Positions 17,620 through 25,852 of a stretch of DNA of 64,000 bases are shown here, piece after piece; position 1 is the stretch's first letter, and each line of letters starts with the position of its first letter. The stretch is from assembly GCF_009928445.1 (NCBI RefSeq), contig NZ_JAABNO010000028.1:1-64000 (forward strand). Direction: 5' to 3'. Under the pieces are notes generated by a model. That model had not been told where the DNA came from, made no database searches, and saw nothing but the letters and a program-made list of their open reading frames with translations. The stretch is from Clostridium sp. C8-1-8 (GTDB lineage Bacteria; Bacillota; Clostridia; Clostridiales; Clostridiaceae). The position numbers and the translations under genes are program-made.

Positions 17620-17633
17620 CTGTATTAATACAG
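17620..17633. promoter_or_regulatory. 14-bp palindrome in the mocR promoter
   Basis: CTGTATTAATACAG is perfectly symmetric and lies 16 bases upstream of the mocR start on the minus strand; its TATTAAT could be part of a -10 element. A likely MocR autoregulatory site. Confidence 0.45.
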
Positions 17634-17763
17634 TTTAATTTTATCACCATTGAAAAGGTTTTTATAGAGCAATATTATATATTTAAGGACAGTTTTAGGC
17701 ATAGGCAGAAAAGTGTGACTTCCTACAAAATCATGAATTATGAATATAAAAGGAGTGAGTTTA

Positions 17764-19095
17764 ATGAGTGGTATTAAAATTGTTACTATAGGTGGAGGGT
17801 CAAGCTATACACCAGAACTTGTAGAAGGTTTTATAAAAAGGTATGAGGAATTACCTGTAAGAGAATTATGGTTAGTTGATATTGAAGAAGGAAAAGAAAA
17901 ACTTGATATAGTAAGTAGCTTAGCTAGAAGAATGGTAGAAAAGGCTGGTGTACCTATTGAGATACACACAACTTTAGACAGAAGAGAAGCATTGCCAGGA
18001 GCAGACTTTGTAACTACTCAAATAAGAGTAGGCTTACTTGACGCAAGAATAAAGGATGAAAGAATTCCACTTAGTCATGGGTGTATGGGACAAGAAACAA
18101 ACGGTGCAGGCGGAATGTTTAAAGGGTTAAGAACTGTTCCGGTGATATTAGATATAGATAAGGATATTGAGGAGCTATGTCCAGATGCTTGGCTCATTAA
18201 TTTTGCTAATCCATCGGGAATGGTTACTGAGGCTGTTTTAAGATATGGAAGAAAAAATAAAAAGGTAGTTGGGCTATGCAATGTTCCAATAGGAATGGAA
18301 ATGGCTGTAGCAAAGGATTTTGGAGTTGATCATAGTAAAGTTAGGATAGATTTTGCAGGATTAAACCATATGGTGTTTGGTCTTAATGTCTATGTAGAGG
18401 GGGAAAATGTTACAAATACAGTTGTAGATAGAATGGCGAAAGGCCTATTTAATGGCAGTCCTAAAAACATACAAGATGTTGAGTGGGTTTCAGAATTTGT
18501 TAAGGGACTTGGAATTATACCATGTGGATATCATAGATATTATTTCCTAGGAAAAGAAATGCTTGAAAAAGAACTTGCAGAGTTCTCAAAAGGAGAGACT
18601 AGAGCAGAGGTTGTAAAGCGATTAGAAAAAGATCTTTTTGAATTATATAAAGATCCTAATCTTGATATAAAGCCGCCTCAATTAGAAAAGAGAGGTGGAG
18701 CTTATTATAGCGATGCAGCATGTAGACTAATAAGTTCCATATATAATGACAGAGGTGATATTCAACCAGTAAATACTAGGAATAATGGTGCAATAACTGG
18801 AATTCCAGCAGAGTCAGCAGTTGAGATCAGCTGTGTTATAACTAAAGATGGACCTAAGACTATAACAGTAGGAGAACTTCCTGTAGCAGTAAATGGATTA
18901 ATTCAACAGATTAAATCTTTTGAAAGGACAACCATAGAAGCAGCTTTAACTGGCGATTATAATACTGCATTAGTGGCTATGACTATAAATCCATTAGTAC
19001 CATCACAAACAATAGGAAAGATATTGCTTGATGAACTATTGGAAGCACATAAAAAGTACCTTCCAAACTTTAATGCATACTTGGAAGGCAAATAG
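17764..19095 (+). CDS. Glycoside hydrolase family 4, 6-phospho-beta-glucosidase-like
   Basis: A ~443-aa GH4 enzyme. The NAD-binding start is IVTIGGGSSYTPELVEGFI, followed by the metal-site region with CNVPIGM and the LNHMVFG block typical of the 6-phospho-beta-glucosidase branch (LicH, BglT). GH4 enzymes use NAD+ and Mn2+ in a redox-elimination mechanism on phosphorylated disaccharides from a PTS. No PTS gene is adjacent; a lactose/cellobiose-family PTS sits at 41.9-44.1 kb. An earlier in-frame ATG (17740) exists, but AAAAGGAGTGAG directly before 17764 supports the later start. Single gene ending at a terminator. Confidence 0.85.
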   Translation: MSGIKIVTIGGGSSYTPELVEGFIKRYEELPVRELWLVDIEEGKEKLDIVSSLARRMVEKAGVPIEIHTTLDRREALPGADFVTTQIRVGLLDARIKDERIPLSHGCMGQETNGAGGMFKGLRTVPVILDIDKDIEELCPDAWLINFANPSGMVTEAVLRYGRKNKKVVGLCNVPIGMEMAVAKDFGVDHSKVRIDFAGLNHMVFGLNVYVEGENVTNTVVDRMAKGLFNGSPKNIQDVEWVSEFVKGLGIIPCGYHRYYFLGKEMLEKELAEFSKGETRAEVVKRLEKDLFELYKDPNLDIKPPQLEKRGGAYYSDAACRLISSIYNDRGDIQPVNTRNNGAITGIPAESAVEISCVITKDGPKTITVGELPVAVNGLIQQIKSFERTTIEAALTGDYNTALVAMTINPLVPSQTIGKILLDELLEAHKKYLPNFNAYLEGK

Positions 19096-19110
19096 GTTTT
19101 GATTTAATAT

Positions 19111-19155
19111 AAAGGTTTTTAGAAGCTTAAAAATTAGACTTCTAGAAGCCTTTTT
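19111..19155 (+). terminator. Terminator after the GH4 gene
   Basis: AAAGGTTTTTAGAAG (19111-19125) pairs with CTTCTAGAAGCCTTT (19139-19153) using G-U pairs, followed by TT. Confidence 0.8.
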
Positions 19156-19547
19156 ACTATGATAAGTAATTTTTTAAGAAATGTAAGTTTTATGTTCTGT
19201 TAAAGTAGTGTGTTGAAATTAAGTGATAAATCATCCTAGGTCTGCGCAAAAGATCATTTAATTCTAATAGATTGCTTATATATCTTCTCCTTCATAACTA
19301 CTTAATTTCAATAATATTATTGAACGTAGACAAGTTTAAAGCTTAAAATAGACCTTTGACATATACGTTAATAACATAGATTGAAAAGAAAGCTTATCCA
19401 ACTGACAGCTTTGCCTCATATCTGATAATAGAGCTTTATTTTAGATATTGGGCTGAAAACACAATATCTACTTTTTATATATTGCAAAATAAAAATAAAA
19501 GGTATAATGATAAAGGATAAAAAAATAGTTATTATAGGAGAATGTTC
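19156..19547 (+). other. Intergenic region with a 12-bp inverted repeat
   Basis: No gene is seen. TTGAAATTAAGT (19213-19224) and ACTTAATTTCAA (19300-19311) are perfect inverted copies enclosing 75 bases. GAAATTAAGTGATAAAT at 19215-19231 recurs with one change at 25203-25219 upstream of another small gene. May be a leader structure for the M50 gene or a shared binding site; unproven. Confidence 0.3.
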
Positions 19548-20696
19548 ATGGCAAATAAAAAGTCTGCATTGGATTCAGCAATCAATTTTATTTTAGGTTC
19601 TGCGGTAGGTGTAATTCTAGCTTATATATTTGTAAAAAGAAAAAGCATAAGCGTATTAAATCTACCAGCAGATAATATTAAACCTTATCATTGGATAGCG
19701 GTTATAGTATTGTTCTTCATAGTGTTTTACATACACCTTGCACTTCATGAGTTCGGACATCTTATAGCAGGATATTTAGTGAAGTTTAAGCTTTTTAGCT
19801 ATAAGATTGGACCTTTTGGGTGGTATCGAGAGGGTGATAAAATCAAGCATGGAAAAGATAAGAGCCTTGGGTATGGTAGCAGATGTTCTATGCTTCCAGT
19901 TAATACTAACAATATATATCCAAAGCTTGCAGTATACTCTCTAGGTGGGATTACTTTAAACATAATTTTATCTATAGTATTCTTTTTAGGATCAGTTTAC
20001 ATAGCACCTAAGCACGATAATTTCTTTGTAAGCGTATTTTTCATTCTTGGATGGGGCATGGGTGCATTTGTAGTTATATACAATATAATACCTTTTTCAA
20101 ATAAGGGATTTAAGACTGATGGCTTGTTAGCTCTAAGTGTTATGACAAAGTCTCCAGATGACATGGCTCAGTTAGCCACTGTTTTGGTAAGCAATCAACT
20201 GGCCGCTGGTATAAGACCTAAAGATGTTGATTCAAGCTTTTTTCAGAATAATGGATACCTACAGGATAACGATGTTTCAGGAATAGTTATGAACTATTAT
20301 AGATTCTACCACTTCCTAGACTTAGGGGATAAGGTGAAAGCTATGGATGCAATTAGATCAATTGAAAACAACATAGAAGTATATCCAGAGTATTACAGAG
20401 CAGAGATGCTTTATAACGTTTTATATGCTTATTGCACTATAGAAACAGACAAGGATAAGGCAGAAGACATATTCAAAAAGGTTAAGGAAAGTCTTTTAGA
20501 ATTTAATACTATATCCGGATACCGTGTAAAGATGGGTTATGAGCTTTATATGAAAAATGATTATAAAGAAGCTATAGAGTTAGGAAAAAAAGGTTTGGGT
20601 GTTAAGGATAGTTATCCAGTAAGAGGAGAGGCTATATTTGAAGAAGATCAGATTAATAATATGATGGCAATAGCTAAGAAAAATATGAAATCCTAA
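19548..20696 (+). CDS. M50-like membrane metalloprotease homologue
   Basis: A ~382-aa protein. The N-terminal half is membrane-embedded: a TM segment near 15-30, then a helix carrying LHEFGHLIAG (HExxH zinc motif, ~68), and further helices around 130-155 and 160-190, where PFSNKGFKTDGLLAL may supply the NPxPxxxxDG-like second motif in altered form. The C-terminal ~160 residues are soluble and helical, possibly TPR-like. This fits a site-2-protease relative, but the second motif is poor, so activity is uncertain. The ATG at 19548 is preferred over 19542 because AGGAG (19536-19540) is then seven bases away. Single gene. Confidence 0.72.
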   Translation: MANKKSALDSAINFILGSAVGVILAYIFVKRKSISVLNLPADNIKPYHWIAVIVLFFIVFYIHLALHEFGHLIAGYLVKFKLFSYKIGPFGWYREGDKIKHGKDKSLGYGSRCSMLPVNTNNIYPKLAVYSLGGITLNIILSIVFFLGSVYIAPKHDNFFVSVFFILGWGMGAFVVIYNIIPFSNKGFKTDGLLALSVMTKSPDDMAQLATVLVSNQLAAGIRPKDVDSSFFQNNGYLQDNDVSGIVMNYYRFYHFLDLGDKVKAMDAIRSIENNIEVYPEYYRAEMLYNVLYAYCTIETDKDKAEDIFKKVKESLLEFNTISGYRVKMGYELYMKNDYKEAIELGKKGLGVKDSYPVRGEAIFEEDQINNMMAIAKKNMKS

Positions 20697-20824
20697 CTTC
20701 TAATGAAACATACACTCTGTAAGAATTTACTACTATGTTCTTAGAAAATTAAGATTTAATAGGTAAAGGTTGCTCGCCTGCTAGATTATTTTAATATTCA
20801 TTTAGGAAGGCAGATGGGAAAATA

Positions 20825-20926
20825 ACTCACTGAAGAAGTTTTGCAAGCTACTTTATATAAACAGTTTCACTATTTTAACTGTCTACTATAAAGTAAGCAT
20901 GTAAGTTTATCTCAGTGAGTTTTTTA
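20825..20926. terminator. Long nested terminator between convergent transcripts
   Basis: AACTCACTGA (20825-20834) pairs with TCAGTGAGTT (20912-20921), followed by TTTTT. Inside are two further stems: TACTTTATA/TATAAAGTA (20849-20857/20887-20895) and ACAGTT/AACTGT (20861-20866/20877-20882). The whole is a ~97-nt multi-stem hairpin separating the M50 gene from the minus-strand ABC operon. The rest of the gap (20697-20824, 20927-21026) shows no gene. Confidence 0.65.
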
Positions 20927-21026
20927 TATTTATAACTTTGTATCAAAGAAAAAGCTATGGATAAGCCTTAAATTCTAATGTTAGCAAAAGAATAAGTCAA
21001 GTTTCATGAAATGAAGTTGAAAATAA

Positions 21027-21821
21027 TCATGAAAGTAAAGTTCTATCACTAAGTAAGCTTGAACTAGATAGCTTCTTGAAGTGTTCTAGGAGAGTCTCTA
21101 TTGTTAGCTGTTTTTTATCAGCTCCTGACATGTCTAAAATTATCTCACCTCTATGAAGCATTATTATTCTATTGCCAAAGCTAATGGCTTGTTTTAAGTC
21201 ATGAGTCACCATTAAAGTAGTAGTATTGTTTTCTGTAACTATGCTACTGGTTATATTCATTACCTTTTCTGACATAGAAGGATCTAAAGCTGCAGTATGC
21301 TCATCTAAAAGAAGTAATTCTGGATTAGAGAGAGTAGCCATTACTAGAGAGAGAGCTTGTCTTTGACCTCCTGACAACATTCCGACCTTTACATCTAGTT
21401 TATCTTCCAATCCAAGTGAGTAGTGTATTAATAGTTCTCTAAACACAGCTCTATCCTTCTTTTTTATTGCAGAGGATAAAGTAAATGTTTTATTCTTATT
21501 GTTTGCCATAGCAAGATTCTCTAGTACTGTCATTGATGGAGCTACTCCACTAGAAGGATCTTGAAAAACTCTTCCGATAAAACGTGTCCTCTTATACTCT
21601 GGTAGGGTAGAAATGTCCTTTCTGTTTAAAACTATATTTCCACTATCTAAAGCTGAACCACCTGAGATTATATTTAGTAGAGTTGATTTACCAGCTCCAT
21701 TACTTCCTATGACAGTAATGAAATCTCCATCATTTATGGATAATGAAAGATTTTTGAATAATATACTTTCATTATCTGTACCACTGTTAAATATTTTTGT
21801 TAAGTTATTTACTTGAAGCAA
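21027..21821 (-). CDS. ABC transporter ATP-binding protein (TrpXYZ/HisXYZ-like)
   Basis: A 264-aa ATPase. Walker A GSNGAGKSTLLN (~38-49), Q-loop region VFQDPSSGVAPSMTVLENLA, signature LSGGQRQALSL (~144) and Walker B LLLLDEHTAALDP (~165) with the catalytic Glu followed by the expected H-loop (MVTHDLKQA) are all intact. The DEHTAALDP form is typical of the ATPase partnered with TrpX-type permeases. It is the last gene of a three-gene operon, overlapping the permease by 17 bases, and powers import of an amino-acid-like solute through the inner membrane. Confidence 0.9.
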   Translation of the reverse strand: MLQVNNLTKIFNSGTDNESILFKNLSLSINDGDFITVIGSNGAGKSTLLNIISGGSALDSGNIVLNRKDISTLPEYKRTRFIGRVFQDPSSGVAPSMTVLENLAMANNKNKTFTLSSAIKKKDRAVFRELLIHYSLGLEDKLDVKVGMLSGGQRQALSLVMATLSNPELLLLDEHTAALDPSMSEKVMNITSSIVTENNTTTLMVTHDLKQAISFGNRIIMLHRGEIILDMSGADKKQLTIETLLEHFKKLSSSSLLSDRTLLS

Positions 21822-22689
21822 CTGAAGCCCTCCTTTTCTCTTTTAGTCTAAAACCTTTAAATAATAATTTGTTTTTAGAGCTATAGGCAGCTAGTATAAT
21901 TACTACTATAACTGAAGTTATAAGCTTTAGATCAGTTGGAGGTAACCCTAAAGTAAGGACTAAAGCAATTACTGCTTTGTATAATATAGCGCCAAGTATA
22001 ACTAAAGTTGTAGGGCTGAAGAGTGAGAATGTCTTAAAGATTGATTCACCTATTATAATAGATGCAAGTCCCATAACGATTGTTCCAGTACCCATTGTTA
22101 TATCTGAAAAACCTTGATATTGCGACATCATTGCTCCTGATAGTGCAACAAAACCATTTGACAACATAAGACCAATAAGTTTTGTTATTGAAATATTAAA
22201 ACCAAGAGAGGTTACTAACTTATGGTTATCTCCTGTTGCCTTTAGGAGATAACCAAGCTTGGTTTTAACAAACCTATCAAATAGTACCTTTACTGCTAAT
22301 GCTATGCTTAATATAACTATTATCTTAGGGAAGTTTTCGGTAAATATTGTAGTCTTGTTAAATAGAGGTATATTAGGTTTGCCCATTATTCTTAAGTTGA
22401 TTGAATATATACCAAGCATAACTAATATTCCTGAAAGTATGTTTGAAATATTAAATTTTATATGCAGCAATGCAGTTAAACTTCCACCAATCATTCCTCC
22501 TAAGATAGCAATTAAGGTAGCAAGGTAAGGATTTGCACCCTTTGATATGAGAAGAGAAGCTATGGCTGCTCCTAAAACGAAGGTTCCGTCTACTGACATA
22601 TCAGGAAAGTCTAATATTCTATAAGTTATATAAACTCCTTGAGCCATTATAGAAAATATAAGACCTTGCTCTAAGATACTTAACAACAT
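21805..22689 (-). CDS. ABC transporter permease (TrpXYZ/HisXYZ-like)
   Basis: A 294-aa permease with about eight TM helices and the branched-chain-amino-acid-permease-like stretch FPDMSVDGTFVLGAAIAS near residues 28-45. The N-terminal MLLSILEQGLIFSIMAQGVY and the GLASIIIGESIF motif are characteristic of the family that includes TrpY and other clostridial or streptococcal substrate-binding/permease/ATPase triplets. It starts two bases after the binding-protein gene stop, with GGAGG inside the end of that gene, so expression is coupled. Confidence 0.88.
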   Translation of the reverse strand: MLLSILEQGLIFSIMAQGVYITYRILDFPDMSVDGTFVLGAAIASLLISKGANPYLATLIAILGGMIGGSLTALLHIKFNISNILSGILVMLGIYSINLRIMGKPNIPLFNKTTIFTENFPKIIVILSIALAVKVLFDRFVKTKLGYLLKATGDNHKLVTSLGFNISITKLIGLMLSNGFVALSGAMMSQYQGFSDITMGTGTIVMGLASIIIGESIFKTFSLFSPTTLVILGAILYKAVIALVLTLGLPPTDLKLITSVIVVIILAAYSSKNKLLFKGFRLKEKRRASVASSK

Positions 22690-22691
22690 TG

Positions 22692-23684
22692 TTAATTACC
22701 TCCTATGGTCTTAATCTTGTTCTTAAGATTATCAGGTATAACTATTCCTAAGGCTTTAGCAGTATCAGAATTAACCACTATATCAAGATTGTCTAAGGTT
22801 TTTACTGCCATAGTTTTTGGAGATTGACCATTTATTACTTTCACAGCCATAAGGCCAGTTTCATGACCAAGCTTGTAGTAGTCTATTCCTTTAGTTGCAA
22901 GAGCACCAGCATCTACATGAGCTTTTTCTGCTCCTATAACTGGTATCTTATGTTCTAAAGATTTTTTTGATATTATTGGCATAGAAGAAGCAATTAGGTT
23001 GTCAGTAGGAGTATATAATACATCTACTTTAGTTAGTATATTATCAAGAGCAGATGGAATATCATTGGTACTTGTTACTCCTACCGGTTTTATATCAAGA
23101 TTAAAGCTCTTAGCCACAGCTTTAGCTTCATCTAGTTGGTTTTGTGAATTTGCTTCACTTGTGTTGTATATAAATCCTACTGTTTTAGCAGAAGGAATTA
23201 ATTGTCTTATTAATTCGAACTGAGTGTCTATAGGAACATAATCACTAGTGCCAGTAACATTTGTATCTGGTTTATCTTTTGATTTTACTAATTCGGCTTT
23301 TTGTGGATCTGTAACCGCAGTTATCAGTATTGGGATATCTTTAGTTGAATTAAAAGCTGCTTGAGCACTAGGAGTTGATATAGCAAAGATTAGATCTTTT
23401 TTGTCAGAAGCAAATTTCTGACCAATACTTTGAGCTGTAGCCAAGTCCCCCTGAGCATTTTGAAAGTCTATGGTTATATTTTCTTTATCTTTAAGGCCAT
23501 TCTCTGAAAGAGCATCTATGAAACCTTTTCTAGCTGAGTCTAAGGCTGGATGTTCTACTATTTGGGTTATTCCAATATTTTTTAATTTTGTTGATCCTTT
23601 TGAAGCTGGGGCACACCCCACTAAAAGAAATGCTGTAATACCTAAGGAAATTAATGAAATGAATTTTTTTCTTTGTGCTACCAT
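22692..23684 (-). CDS. ABC transporter substrate-binding lipoprotein (TrpX/HisX-like)
   Basis: A ~330-aa exported lipoprotein. The lipobox LLVGC ends the signal peptide (cysteine ~24), followed by a mature ABC-sub-bind domain: IGITQIVEHPALDSARKGFI, the PILITAVTDPQKAELV block and YTPTDNLIASSMPIIS. This family (PF04392-like) contains TrpX and the predicted histidine binder HisX. The longer reading from a TTG at 23699 is rejected because GGAGG lies eight bases before the ATG at 23684. The gene is preceded by a 420-bp leader with a terminator and HutP-type sites, implying control by histidine and hence probably histidine as ligand (inference). Confidence 0.87.
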   Translation of the reverse strand: MVAQRKKFISLISLGITAFLLVGCAPASKGSTKLKNIGITQIVEHPALDSARKGFIDALSENGLKDKENITIDFQNAQGDLATAQSIGQKFASDKKDLIFAISTPSAQAAFNSTKDIPILITAVTDPQKAELVKSKDKPDTNVTGTSDYVPIDTQFELIRQLIPSAKTVGFIYNTSEANSQNQLDEAKAVAKSFNLDIKPVGVTSTNDIPSALDNILTKVDVLYTPTDNLIASSMPIISKKSLEHKIPVIGAEKAHVDAGALATKGIDYYKLGHETGLMAVKVINGQSPKTMAVKTLDNLDIVVNSDTAKALGIVIPDNLKNKIKTIGGN

Positions 23685-23847
23685 ACTACCATCCTCCAAA
23701 TTTATAATTGTTTAGTTAAACATGGATTGAATCGTAGATTTAAAGAATAAGAAATGAGAGTATGTGAAGCAATATTCTTTTTAAGTATATTTTTTATAAG
23801 TTAATATTTTAATTATATTACTTTGCTAAAATATAATCTTGAAGAAT

Positions 23848-23880
23848 AAAAAAACTCTCACTAAAAGTAATTAGGAGAGG
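23848..23880 (-). terminator. Intrinsic terminator inside the ABC operon leader (attenuator)
   Basis: On the minus strand CTCTCCTAA pairs with TTAGTGAGAG (one bulged T; arms at 23855-23879) and is followed by seven T's (23848-23854). It lies between hutP and the binding-protein gene, about 165 bases before the latter's start, so it would stop transcription before the transporter unless antiterminated. AGGUUU (minus RNA, just upstream) can pair with AAACCU, which overlaps the first bases of the terminator arm, giving a possible antiterminator. Confidence 0.72.
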
Positions 23881-23901
23881 TTTAAGCATAACAAATAAAA
23901 C

Positions 23902-24040
23902 CTATAAAGGCTTAAAATTTCTATATCTCCTACAAATCCTACAATACTACGATTCTACAATTTAACTGAAGCCAAAAAATCTACTATAAGACTAATTATT
24001 CTAATCTTAAACTACAAAACTTCTACTATTGGCTTAAAAC
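23902..24040 (-). promoter_or_regulatory. HutP-type UAG-triplet RNA leader
   Basis: In minus-strand RNA there are two clusters of UAG. Cluster A has seven (CTA on plus at 24026, 24023, 24012, 24001, 23992, 23984, 23981). Cluster B has five at 23955, 23947, 23939, 23930, 23921, with spacers of 5, 5, 6 and 6 nt, plus one at 23902. AAGCCAA (plus 24030-24036 region) pairs with UUGGCUU to enclose cluster A; the same GGCUU can instead pair with AAGCC at 23909-23913 to enclose cluster B. HutP of Bacillus binds spaced UAG/NAG triplets with L-histidine and Mg2+, so this is read as its target. Confidence 0.7.
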
Positions 24041-24106
24041 AGATTTTATACTAGCTGATAGAGGTTGTCAATATGTCTTTTTAAATGAATATACTATTAA
24101 CAATTT

Positions 24107-24520
24107 TTATTCTGGTATAGATCGGTGTCCAAGACCTATAACAACTTCGTTCAAATGCAACAGCCCTATACTCATAAATATGCATACACTTATATGTTCA
24201 CCTTGTCGTGCTATACCTATTTTTCCTCCTACATTTAAACCATTAGCTTTAGCGGCTACTTGCATAAGTGCTTCTCTCGTTGCACCAGCCACAGCTCCAT
24301 CATGAACATGACAGTCTCTTATTAGACCGCTTCGCTTGGAGGCTACTAAGGCCCTTTCAATAATCTTTGGTATTGATGATATAAGGTTGCCGCCTACATC
24401 TACGGCAACAGCTTTTATTCCTTTATCATTAAAGTCATTTATAAGTTGTGACTCGCTTTCTCTACTGGATATAGCCATCTGTATGGATGCCTTAGCTATA
24501 TAATTACTATCAAAATTCAT
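24107..24520 (-). CDS. hutP: HutP family RNA-binding antiterminator
   Basis: A ~137-aa protein matching HutP (Bacillus HutP is ~148 aa). The conserved C-terminal half is plain: HVHDGAVAGATREALMQVAA, then NGLNVGGKIGIARQ, and the closing HLNEVVIGLGHRSIPE. HutP assembles as a hexamer that, with L-histidine and Mg2+, binds UAG-rich RNA and prevents termination. The ATG at 24520 is preferred over 24571 because TTGGAG precedes it. It is the first gene of its transcript, followed by the triplet-rich leader, the terminator and the ABC importer: the hut operon layout without hut catabolic genes. Confidence 0.85.
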   Translation of the reverse strand: MNFDSNYIAKASIQMAISSRESESQLINDFNDKGIKAVAVDVGGNLISSIPKIIERALVASKRSGLIRDCHVHDGAVAGATREALMQVAAKANGLNVGGKIGIARQGEHISVCIFMSIGLLHLNEVVIGLGHRSIPE

Positions 24521-24781
24521 AATATCAACTCCAAGAATTATATTTTTTATATGTGAAAAAGGTAATACCAAGTAATATATAGATTATTGCATTATAAAGA
24601 ATTAAATTCAACTGATAGATAATAAGTTTTAATTATTATATTTATTAGCGTTGATATCCTTATTTAGCTCTATATGTTAATGTAAATCCATATATTATTA
24701 AAAATTTATATTGGATGTAATTAAAGACATATAAGATTCATAGGTATACATAGGAAGAATATATATGTGGAGGAACATGAA

Positions 24782-25075
24782 ATGCTGAAATATTATTTAT
24801 TAAGAATTTTGAAATACGCAATAATTATATTTGCTTTATTTATAGTAATAGTAATTATCTTCGGTTTTGATTATAATGCTAAAGGACTTACACAAGTATC
24901 TTTGGGACAAGACTGGTATATGGTCTTTCAGTATGAAAAGAAAAGAGAAAGCTTTGCTATTAATTTTGGAGTATTATCTATAGTTATTCCTATATTTGCC
25001 GCGATAATATCAGATTTCATGGTGAGGAGCTTCACTAGAAGGATGCTTAGGGTGAAGGCTGTAAAAGCAAATTAA
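24782..25075 (+). CDS. Small two-TM membrane protein
   Basis: A ~97-aa protein with two hydrophobic segments (~9-31 and ~62-82), separated by a ~30-residue polar loop (QDWYMVFQYEKKRESF), and a basic C-terminus (FTRRMLRVKAVKAN). The ATG at 24782 is preferred over the GTG at 24767 because GGAGG lies eight bases before it. No family is recognised. It is a single gene between divergent hutP and the next small gene. Confidence 0.55.
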   Translation: MLKYYLLRILKYAIIIFALFIVIVIIFGFDYNAKGLTQVSLGQDWYMVFQYEKKRESFAINFGVLSIVIPIFAAIISDFMVRSFTRRMLRVKAVKAN

Positions 25076-25402
25076 AAAAGTAACGTTTTTTTGTGAATAA
25101 CATAAAATATGATGAATTCATTTTTAGTAGTTACTTATATTACAATAATTAATGTATAAATATACATTAATTATTTGGGTTAGCAGTGTATTAAGGTACA
25201 TCGAAATTTAGTGATAAATGTTAAAAATTGTTAATAAATTTATTATGTACTTGCATTGATTTTATTATATAATTAAATTATGAGAATAGTTAAAAAATAA
25301 TATTATATAAATTTATAATAAAATAGTTGAACGTATCTTGTATAGGTAGTAGTGAAAAAGTTATGAAAAATATGAGAGTTTAAGATGGGGAGTGTTTGGA
25401 CG
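25076..25402 (+). other. Intergenic region
   Basis: No gene is seen. GAAATTTAGTGATAAAT (25203-25219) is nearly identical to 19215-19231 in another leader. AAGTAAC (25079-25085) and GTTACTT (25128-25134) are inverted copies around a T-run and could end the upstream transcript. Confidence 0.25.
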
Positions 25403-25564
25403 ATGACAAAACTAAAGGAATTGGAAGAACAATTAGTTAACTTAAAGCTACAGAAGAGAAATTTAATATTAGCTGGAAAAAAAACAGATGATATCGATGA
25501 ATTTATAAAAGATATTGAAAAAGATATAAAAAGGGAAAAAGAAACTTCTGATGCGGTTGAATAA
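25403..25564 (+). CDS. 53-aa charged coiled-coil protein
   Basis: ATG to TAA encodes 53 residues: MTKLKELEEQLVNLKLQKRN is a heptad-like helix, followed by LILAGKKTDDIDEFIKDIEK and a Lys/Glu tail. Nearly half the residues are charged and there is no TM segment. A GGGGAG ribosome binding site lies ~10-15 bases upstream and a terminator follows at ~25645. Composition, RBS and terminator support a real gene; function is unknown. Confidence 0.55.
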   Translation: MTKLKELEEQLVNLKLQKRNLILAGKKTDDIDEFIKDIEKDIKREKETSDAVE

Positions 25565-25644
25565 ATTAATATATATAAGTTACTATAAGATTTAAATGTT
25601 CTTTCGATTTGATTGAGTCATAAAATTGTATTTTAATATTTACA

Positions 25645-25700
25645 GGAAACATACAAGGTTTAAATTCAAAAAACTAAGTATGTTTCTTTTATTTTTGTTA
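25645..25700 (+). terminator. Terminator after the 53-aa gene
   Basis: GAAACATAC (25646-25654) pairs with GTATGTTTC (25678-25686), followed by TTTTATTTTTG. Confidence 0.65.
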
Positions 25701-25852
25701 TAAATTAGTATTTTACTTGTTATTAAGATATGAGTTAATATCCTCTATGACATTTTAATGGAATAATTATTATTTTTTAGTGGTTATGGTTCATCATTTT
25801 AAATATAAATCATATATCAGTATTGTAATGTTTAAGTAGTTTGGAGGACACT

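Noticed and set aside
17740..17763. Upstream ATG as start of the GH4 gene
   Set aside because: It would place the strong AAAAGGAGTGAG inside the coding region; the ATG at 17764 is at ideal distance.
23684..24106. T-box riboswitch ahead of the ABC transporter
   Set aside because: No AGGGTGGNACCGCG T-box core on the minus strand; the UAG clusters and upstream hutP explain the leader better.
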